From assembly GCA_036443455.1 (NCBI GenBank), contig JAZFYI010000145.1, forward strand, positions 1-5,572: a DNA stretch of 5,572 nt, read 5' to 3'. Positions 1 through 4,432 of the stretch are shown piece by piece. Origin of the DNA: MnTg04 sp036443455 (GTDB lineage: Bacteria > Pseudomonadota > Gammaproteobacteria > Steroidobacterales > MnTg04). Each line of letters opens with the position of its first letter. Positions within the stretch are counted from its first letter, which is position 1. The notes beneath the pieces are model-generated. The model was given only the letters and a program-made list of their open reading frames with translations. It was not told the DNA's origin and searched no databases. A program made the translations under genes and the position numbers.

Positions 1-189
1 CTGCTGACCCTGTCTTTTGTCGAAATCTACAGCCGCTGGTTTCCCGACCGGCTGGCCAGCGAAAACCTTGGGGCGCTGGCCCTGACCGGCGCCGTTCTGG
101 TGGTTGGTGGTTCGATCGTAACCGCGATGGGTGGTCGCCGGAGCAGCACGAAAAAAATGCAGCGGAAGCAAGCCAACAAGGTAAGCTGA
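1..189 (+). CDS. DMT/EamA-like permease, C-terminal fragment (5' end outside window)
   Basis: The frame is open from the first base to the TGA at 187-189 and gives 62 residues. It reads as the end of an integral membrane protein. A short segment ending in an FPDRL-xx-ENLG turn is followed by one clear hydrophobic helix of about 18 residues (around residues 24-43: GALALTG, AVLVVGG, SIVTA), then a strongly basic tail (GGRRSS, KKMQRKQ). The order acidic residue, G, hydrophobic helix with GG, basic cytoplasmic tail is typical of the last helix of ten-helix drug/metabolite transporter (EamA) proteins. That assignment rests on pattern only, because most of the protein is missing. The next gene starts 13 bases downstream on the same strand, so the two are probably cotranscribed and the permease may move the substrate or product of that enzyme. 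Another small-molecule permease family is possible. Confidence 0.5.
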   Translation: MLTLSFVEIYSRWFPDRLASENLGALALTGAVLVVGGSIVTAMGGRRSSTKKMQRKQANKVS

Positions 190-190
190 A

Positions 191-196
191 GAGGTG
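191..196 (+). promoter_or_regulatory. Ribosome binding site that favours the TTG start at 203
   Basis: GAGGTG at 191-196 matches six bases of the anti-Shine-Dalgarno complement and lies 6 bases before an in-frame TTG at 203. The alternative GTG start at 194-196 is part of this same motif and has no well-spaced site of its own upstream. The site therefore argues for the TTG start. Confidence 0.55.
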
Positions 197-202
197 GCAG
201 CC

Positions 203-1267
203 TTGTTTGAATACTACCCGGGTCTTGGCGGCAGTCTGCCGTGGGTCTCGCTGACGAAGCTGCCTACGCCGATTACCCGGCGAGGCTGGCCGGGACAACC
301 TGGCCAGCGGTTCTGGATCAAGCGCGATGACCTGAGCAGCCCCCTGTATGGCGGCAACAAGATTCGCAAACTGGAGTTTCTGCTCGGTCGCGCGCTCGCC
401 GAAGATCGCAAGGCCGTCATGACCTTCGGCGTAGCGGGTTCGAATCACGTGCTGGCAACCGCGCGTTGCAGCAGAAAACTGGGCCTCGATTGTATTGCGA
501 TTCTTTCGCGGCAACCCGCTACATCTTATCTGGCGGCCAATCTCGCCGCCGTGGCGCGCAGCGGCGCAAGAACCTGCAATTACCCGAGGATCGGCGAGCA
601 AGCGATGGCGGCAGTAACAGAACTCAGGCGCGAGAAAAAGAGAACCGGCATCTATCCGCTGGTGATTCCTGCCGGCGGTTCCAATGCAACCGGGGCGGCA
701 GGGTTTGTTAGCGCGGCATTCGAACTCCGCAGGCAAATCGAACAGGGTTTGTTGCCCGAGCCCGATCTCATCTATATGGCGTTGGGTACGACCGGCAGTG
801 TCGCAGGGCTGGGGCTGGGGCTTGCCGCTGCGGGCCTCGACAGCCGTGTCATCGCGGTCAGGGTTGTCGATGAGTCGGTAGCGAATCCGCGCGTGCTGGA
901 ATCGCTGTGGCGGCGCACGGTCATGCGCCTGAGAAAATACGACGATAATTTCCCCGATCTGCCGTTCGACCCGGGGCGATTCGAAATTCGCCATCAGTAT
1001 CTCGGTGCGGGATATGCGCGCGGCACACCCGAGGGCCGGATAGCGATCGCGATCGGCCGCAAGCTGGGTTTGAAACTGGAGGGCACCTACACCGGCAAAA
1101 CCCTCGCGGCAATGAACGATGACCTGGCTGAGCCGGGCTTTGCGGCTAACGTCCTGTTCTGGAACACGGCCAACTCACGGGCGTTGGCACCAGCCAACGG
1201 CCTGGACCTTTCGTTGCTGGACCCGGCGTTGCAGAAATATTTGAGCGTCAAAAGAAAGCCCGGCTAG
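203..1267 (+). CDS. PLP-dependent D-cysteine desulfhydrase / ACC deaminase family enzyme
   Basis: This is a fold-type II PLP enzyme of 354 residues from TTG 203; a GTG at 194 would add three. The family signature is clear: the N-terminal YPGLGGSLPWVSL and PTPI, then KRDDLSSPLYGGNKIRKLE with the PLP lysine at K53, then the GSNH motif at 79-82 (S80 matches the catalytic-site serine of ACC deaminase), PAGGSNATG at 156-164, and the phosphate-loop-like GTTGS at 195-199. The C-terminal active-site segment is TYTGK, with Y296 followed by T297. ACC deaminases carry Glu at the T297 position and Leu at the position of T322, so true ACC deaminase is unlikely. Beta-elimination from D-cysteine or a related amino acid (giving pyruvate, sulfide and ammonia) is more likely, but the substrate is not fixed. 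The usual HTGG segment reads NTAN (321-324), which is unusual. The protein is cytoplasmic, has no signal peptide, and is probably in an operon with the permease upstream. Confidence 0.87.
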   Translation: MFEYYPGLGGSLPWVSLTKLPTPITRRGWPGQPGQRFWIKRDDLSSPLYGGNKIRKLEFLLGRALAEDRKAVMTFGVAGSNHVLATARCSRKLGLDCIAILSRQPATSYLAANLAAVARSGARTCNYPRIGEQAMAAVTELRREKKRTGIYPLVIPAGGSNATGAAGFVSAAFELRRQIEQGLLPEPDLIYMALGTTGSVAGLGLGLAAAGLDSRVIAVRVVDESVANPRVLESLWRRTVMRLRKYDDNFPDLPFDPGRFEIRHQYLGAGYARGTPEGRIAIAIGRKLGLKLEGTYTGKTLAAMNDDLAEPGFAANVLFWNTANSRALAPANGLDLSLLDPALQKYLSVKRKPG

Positions 1268-1278
1268 CTGGCCGGGCT
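1250..1278 (-). terminator. Intrinsic terminator of the cytochrome c gene, overlapping the end of the PLP gene
   Basis: A perfect 8-base inverted repeat (AGCCCGGC at 1257-1264, GCCGGGCT at 1271-1278) encloses a 6-base loop. Read on the minus strand it is followed at once by TTCTTTTG, a U-rich tail, and it begins 24 bases after the cytochrome stop codon. On the plus strand no T run follows the stem, so the signal points to minus-strand transcripts. The TAG stop of the PLP gene (1265-1267) sits in the loop. Confidence 0.7.
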
Positions 1279-1302
1279 CTGAACCGTAGGATCGGCAACC
1301 CC

Positions 1303-1614
1303 TTACTTGCAGGATTGGGCCGCATAAAATGCCGCCAGGTCTGCAATATCGGCATCGCTCAAAGCCGCCGCCATCGGCCCCATCATCGGGTCGCTGCGCG
1401 TGCCATCTCTAAATGCTGTCATCTGCTTGGCAAGATACACTTCCTGTTGCCCCGCCAGGCTGGGCCACATCGGGTTGATACTGATGCCGGTCGGTCCGTG
1501 GCAAGCCGCACAGGTCGCGGATTTCGCTTTGCCCGCCGCAGCATCACCGGCCACCAGCGGCCCGGCGCTCATCAATGCCAACATCCCCGTGGCAACGACA
1601 ATGGATTTTTTCAT
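1303..1614 (-). CDS. Small periplasmic class I cytochrome c (c553-like)
   Basis: This 103-residue protein is a secreted monohaem electron carrier. Residues 1-22 form a Sec signal peptide: basic MKKS, a hydrophobic core, and a probable cut after GPLVA before GDAAAG. The mature protein of about 81 residues carries the haem-binding CAACH at 35-39 (C35 and C38 for the thioethers, H39 as axial ligand). A WPSLAGQ segment follows at 50-56, then FRDGTR with MMGPM, where M77, M78 or M81 supplies the sixth ligand. The final helix runs from LSDADIADLAAFYA. All of this fits the cytochrome c553/c5 type found in proteobacterial respiratory chains. The start is supported by AGGAG 9 bases upstream. An extra Cys (C102) next to the C-terminus has no obvious partner. 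The gene follows the DDAH-like gene on the same strand but appears to have its own promoter and terminator. Its redox partner is not encoded here. Confidence 0.92.
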   Translation of the reverse strand: MKKSIVVATGMLALMSAGPLVAGDAAAGKAKSATCAACHGPTGISINPMWPSLAGQQEVYLAKQMTAFRDGTRSDPMMGPMAAALSDADIADLAAFYAAQSCK

Positions 1615-1640
1615 TCCTTCGTTCTCCTGATTTCAGACAT

Positions 1641-1689
1641 GGTGAAAAGTCTAGGCAATGCGCGGAAACGCGGTCTTGACCTCAATCAA
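1641..1689 (-). promoter_or_regulatory. Probable FNR/Anr-type class II promoter of the cytochrome c gene
   Basis: On the minus strand TTGAT-TGAG-GTCAA (1689 down to 1676) matches the FNR/Anr consensus TTGAT-N4-ATCAA at nine of ten positions. A TAGACT hexamer (1653 down to 1648, four of six matches to TATAAT) lies downstream. If the transcript starts 7 bases after this hexamer, at about 1641, the centre of the FNR-like site falls at -41.5, the classic position for class II activation. There is no recognisable -35 hexamer (AGACCG at that place), as expected for an activator-dependent promoter. The leader would be about 27 bases and include the AGGAG ribosome site. FNR, Anr and Dnr sites cannot be told apart by sequence. 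Confidence 0.5.
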
Positions 1690-1746
1690 TTAGCCTTGGC
1701 AGCTTGCAGAAAAAAATTTGGCAAACGCCCCAGCCCGGCACGAGGG

Positions 1747-2619
1747 TCAGGTCGCCGAGCGACGCAATGGCCGGGTCAGGCAGGTCGGACCTCCTTCCCC
1801 CTTGCGGCAAATGTCGTCGCCGGAAAAAATCAGGACTTCACAACCGGCTTGTTCCAGCAAAACCCGGGTCAGCGGATTACCCGACACCATCAGGCACAAT
1901 CGGGGCCCGAGCGCCAGGACATTGCAGGCGAGCTGCGCATATTCCGTTGCAGGAACCTCGACCAATCGAATATCCCGCGACAACAGGTATTCGCGGAAAA
2001 CCACCGGCATCAGTGGCGAATAGACCAGCGCCAGGCCCTGGTCCAGCGGACTGATCATGGACATCAGGTGCAAAACATCGGCCGGCCCGTTCCAGTGCGG
2101 CAATGGCACGGCAATCACATCGATATCGTTACCCGCTAATTTTGAAAACTGCTCGAGACCTTGAGTGTTGCTGCGATAACCCTGGCCGATGGCAACGGTG
2201 CGCTCATCGAGCCAGATCAGGTCGCCACCTTCGAGCAGGCCATCATCGACGATTCTGCCAGCTACCTCGTGGCCATTTTCGCTCAGCCAGGCCTCAACTT
2301 CGGGCGGTTCACCGGCCCGGCTTTTTTTCCCCATTCGACAAAGGATGGAACCCGCATCGCATACGACGCTGGAATCCCGCAGATACAACGAATCGATACT
2401 GCCGCCATCGGCCGGCAACAGCTCGATCTTGTTGACCCTCGGCGCCAACAGTTCGAGCAGCGAATCGAATTCCCGGCAAGCCGCCTTGAAATCCGGTGCG
2501 GCGTGGTAATTGAGCGCCTTCCATTGCCGATCTATGCGCGCCTGACTCGCAAAGGCCTCCTTTGGATGCCGCATCAACAGCGTCTCGATCGCACCCCATT
2601 CGTTGCGCACAGACAACAT
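1747..2619 (-). CDS. DDAH-like guanidino-group-modifying hydrolase (dimethylargininase / amidinotransferase superfamily)
   Basis: This 290-residue cytoplasmic protein has the five-bladed guanidino-modifying enzyme (GME) fold signature. The N-terminus, VRNEWGAIETLLMRHP, is typical of the family. SLYLRD at 77-82 supplies a substrate-binding Asp, and LLEGGDL at 128-134 gives the conserved E130 and D133. LHLMS at 183-187 carries the catalytic H184, and EGGPTCLTRPL at 275-285 carries the nucleophile C280 close to the C-terminus. The Cys, His and Glu set is complete, so the enzyme should be active. Known members hydrolyse N-omega-methylated arginines to citrulline plus methylamine or dimethylamine; relatives act on arginine or transfer amidino groups. 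The short Cys-containing end fits DDAH better than arginine deiminase, which is longer. The gene lies 5 bases after the Rieske oxygenase stop with only a weak ribosome site, so translation is probably coupled. The substrate is inferred, not shown. Confidence 0.83.
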   Translation of the reverse strand: MLSVRNEWGAIETLLMRHPKEAFASQARIDRQWKALNYHAAPDFKAACREFDSLLELLAPRVNKIELLPADGGSIDSLYLRDSSVVCDAGSILCRMGKKSRAGEPPEVEAWLSENGHEVAGRIVDDGLLEGGDLIWLDERTVAIGQGYRSNTQGLEQFSKLAGNDIDVIAVPLPHWNGPADVLHLMSMISPLDQGLALVYSPLMPVVFREYLLSRDIRLVEVPATEYAQLACNVLALGPRLCLMVSGNPLTRVLLEQAGCEVLIFSGDDICRKGEGGPTCLTRPLRRSAT

Positions 2620-2624
2620 CGTGT

Positions 2625-3812
2625 CTAATCCGGCGTCATCAGCTCGGCAAGAGAGCCCGCCGGTTTCTCGGCCAGCTTTGCGACGGGAAGAATGCTGCGG
2701 ATTTTGTCGGCAAACATTTTGAGACAGACTTCACCGCTGGCGAGCGGTCCTTGTTTGAAGCCGCTGCTGCCCATGCCGTGCTGCACTCTCTCGATCAGGC
2801 CCCGATCTTCCGCGTTGACTTTGCGGTTGACCCGCCAGTTCAGGTAGCGGGCCAGGCGCATTTCCCGCGATTCATCGGGCAGGGCATAGGAAATCTCGCG
2901 AACCAGGGTTTCCCCGGGGCTGAGCGGCAACATTTGCATGAAGTCCACCTGGTCCGGGTATATATCGAAAGCCGTGTTCGGCCACAGCAGAAAGTATTCC
3001 CACAACCGGCGACGCTCGGCGGGCAGATCGCTACGCTCGGGCAGCACTTTCAGATACATGCGCTCGGACCAGCCGACCGACCCGCTCTCATGCAATTGCG
3101 ATTGAATGTGTTGAACATGCTCGCCGGCGGCCAGGCGGTAATTTTTGCCGGCGATGCCGCGCAAACCCGGGTGCGCCACATTGATGTGCAGACCGTCTAC
3201 ATAATTGTCCACGACGTTTTTCCAGTTGACTTTGCGCGACCTCAGGCTACCCCGACCCAGTGCTTTCATCTGACCCATGCGTAACGGGGACAGGCTCTCT
3301 TCGAATGGCGCCATGATCTCGCCGATCGTTGGCGTGGCCGGTTCCAGCGAGACAAAAATGAACCCCATCCAGATATCGACGGCAATTTCCGGCAGGCGAC
3401 AATCCTGTTTCCGGAAACCCTCATAAGTCCCCTCGTACGGCATATGGGCAAGCCGGCCATCCAGGTCATAAGTCCAGGCGTGGTATGGGCAACGGATCAG
3501 CCCGTCGCGGCAGGTTCCGCGCATGCCGCCATTTTCACCATCCAGCAGCCTCGCCGCCCGGTGGCGGCAGACATTGGAAAGAGCCCGCACAGCCCGCCGC
3601 TTGTCCCGCAAAACGACCAGGGGTTCATCGAGAAAATCGAAACGGAAATAATCGCCGGGCTCCGGGATGTCCGACACATGGCAAACGACCTGCCAGGAAC
3701 GCCTGAATATGCGTAGTTTTTCCAGTTCAAAAAACTCCGCGTGGCTATAGGTCCAGGCCGGCAGGCTCATGCTGACCTGATCGCCAAGCGAACTTTGTCC
3801 AGGTTGATTCAT
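2625..3812 (-). CDS. Rieske non-heme iron oxygenase, large (alpha) subunit
   Basis: The protein has 395 residues from the ATG at 3812. The Rieske [2Fe-2S] domain shows CRH at 82-84 and CPYH at 108-111 (ligands C82, H84, C108, H111) and ends in AWTYDLDG. The catalytic domain shows NWKN followed by DNYVDGLHINVAH. There H209 and H214 bind the mononuclear iron and D206 is the probable bridging acid between electron-transfer and iron sites. The third iron ligand is D336 in NAEDRGLIERVQ, followed by the usual GMGSSGFKQGPL. Length and motifs match the group containing choline monooxygenase, glycine betaine monooxygenase, carnitine oxygenase and stachydrine demethylase, rather than two-component aromatic dioxygenases with a beta subunit. 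The start is chosen at ATG 3812, which has GGTGG 8 bases upstream; an in-frame GTG at 3824 lacks a site. No reductase is encoded in the window. The DDAH-like gene follows by 5 bases. Confidence 0.9.
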   Translation of the reverse strand: MNQPGQSSLGDQVSMSLPAWTYSHAEFFELEKLRIFRRSWQVVCHVSDIPEPGDYFRFDFLDEPLVVLRDKRRAVRALSNVCRHRAARLLDGENGGMRGTCRDGLIRCPYHAWTYDLDGRLAHMPYEGTYEGFRKQDCRLPEIAVDIWMGFIFVSLEPATPTIGEIMAPFEESLSPLRMGQMKALGRGSLRSRKVNWKNVVDNYVDGLHINVAHPGLRGIAGKNYRLAAGEHVQHIQSQLHESGSVGWSERMYLKVLPERSDLPAERRRLWEYFLLWPNTAFDIYPDQVDFMQMLPLSPGETLVREISYALPDESREMRLARYLNWRVNRKVNAEDRGLIERVQHGMGSSGFKQGPLASGEVCLKMFADKIRSILPVAKLAEKPAGSLAELMTPD

Positions 3813-3873
3813 CGATGGTCCCACCAGGGTTTAACGCATTGAAGCAAAAGTACGGTGACTGAGGCAATATCTC
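3813..3873. promoter_or_regulatory. Divergent intergenic region between the Rieske operon and the hotdog gene
   Basis: These 61 bases separate two divergent starts and must hold at least the minus-strand promoter. On the minus strand TTGCCT (3867-3862) and TTCAAT (3843-3838) with an 18-base spacer are weak -35/-10 candidates, each matching four of six consensus bases. On the plus strand GAGG at 3861-3864 serves the thioesterase start at 3874. No convincing plus-strand promoter or operator palindrome is visible; that promoter may lie inside the Rieske 5' end. Confidence 0.3.
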
Positions 3874-4425
3874 ATGTCAGAATATGGCTGTCAGTCTGCC
3901 TGGTACAGGCAAGCGCAACAAACGATGGACATCAAAGAGAAAACATCGATTCAAAGCCTCAAGGCGCGGGGCAAAGCCATCCCGATGGATGAAAACCAGC
4001 GTTATCAATGGCAGCAGGAATTCAACGCCTTGCCGGCCATGGTCGCTTTTGGCATCAAGCTCGATATCAGCGACGATACCGTCGTCAAGGTCATTCTTGC
4101 GGAAATCCTGCCACAGCACCTGGGCGGGCTGGGCAGCGATTATGTCAACGGCGCCGTGGTGGCCGGCCTGTTCGATGCATCGCTGGGTGTCGCCGGGGCC
4201 GTTCATTATCTGGGTCGGCCGGCGGGCACGGTTGAATTGTCGATCAAGTTTATCCGCGCAATTCATGGGCCGACGGTCACCGCCTACGCGGTCGCGCTAA
4301 AACGATCCGACAGCGTTTGTTTTGTCGAGGGAAACCTGTTTAGCGAAGGCCGCCTCTGCGCCATGGCAAGCGGCATGGTGGCGCTCGCAACGGCCGCGGA
4401 AGGCGCCGACGAGTTGCGCTGGTAG
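3874..4425 (+). CDS. PaaI-like hotdog-fold thioesterase family protein
   Basis: This 183-residue cytoplasmic protein has a single hotdog domain from about residue 50 to 172. The central helix region, DYVNGAVVAGLFDASLGVAG (89-108), corresponds to the HGG-x-aaL-x-D-x-a-g-x-A segment of PaaI thioesterases, with D101 at the place of the catalytic Asp. GTVELSIKFIRAIHG (118-132) is the typical TvelsinFlrp-G strand pair, and the end SEGRLCAMASGMVAL matches the last strand. Family members hydrolyse acyl-CoA thioesters, often of aromatic or medium-chain acids. HGG is replaced by VNG (91-93), so the substrate may differ. The start at 3874 has GAGG 9 bases upstream. It leaves about 40 residues of polar N-terminal extension; in-frame ATGs at 3925 and 3985 are alternatives that would match the usual family length better. 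The gene is divergent from the Rieske gene and convergent with the peptidase gene. Confidence 0.8.
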   Translation: MSEYGCQSAWYRQAQQTMDIKEKTSIQSLKARGKAIPMDENQRYQWQQEFNALPAMVAFGIKLDISDDTVVKVILAEILPQHLGGLGSDYVNGAVVAGLFDASLGVAGAVHYLGRPAGTVELSIKFIRAIHGPTVTAYAVALKRSDSVCFVEGNLFSEGRLCAMASGMVALATAAEGADELRW

Positions 4426-4432
4426 CAAAAGC

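Noticed and set aside
1710..1730. Possible terminator after the DDAH-like gene (GGC-GTTT-GCC followed on the minus strand by AAATTTTTTT)
   Set aside because: The T run is good, but the stem is only three base pairs and the AAA lies between stem and T run, so it is too weak to call. Read-through into the cytochrome gene remains possible.
1315..2139. Plus-strand open frame of about 274 codons across the cytochrome and DDAH genes
   Set aside because: It runs antisense through two well-supported genes and the gap between them. The translation is rich in Arg, Gln and His without a hydrophobic core or motif, which is typical of a shadow frame.
2161..2628. Plus-strand open frame of about 155 codons opposite the DDAH-like gene
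   Set aside because: It is the mirror of conserved DDAH codons and has no plausible domain or independent promoter.
2562..3284. Long plus-strand open frame (about 240 codons) opposite the Rieske gene
   Set aside because: It is antisense to a gene with a complete set of Rieske and iron-site motifs, shows no family signature of its own, and long open frames opposite GC-rich genes are common.
4212..4248. FNR-like half sites (TTGAA and ATCAA) near 4230-4247
   Set aside because: The spacing is six bases rather than four, and the site lies in the middle of the thioesterase coding sequence.
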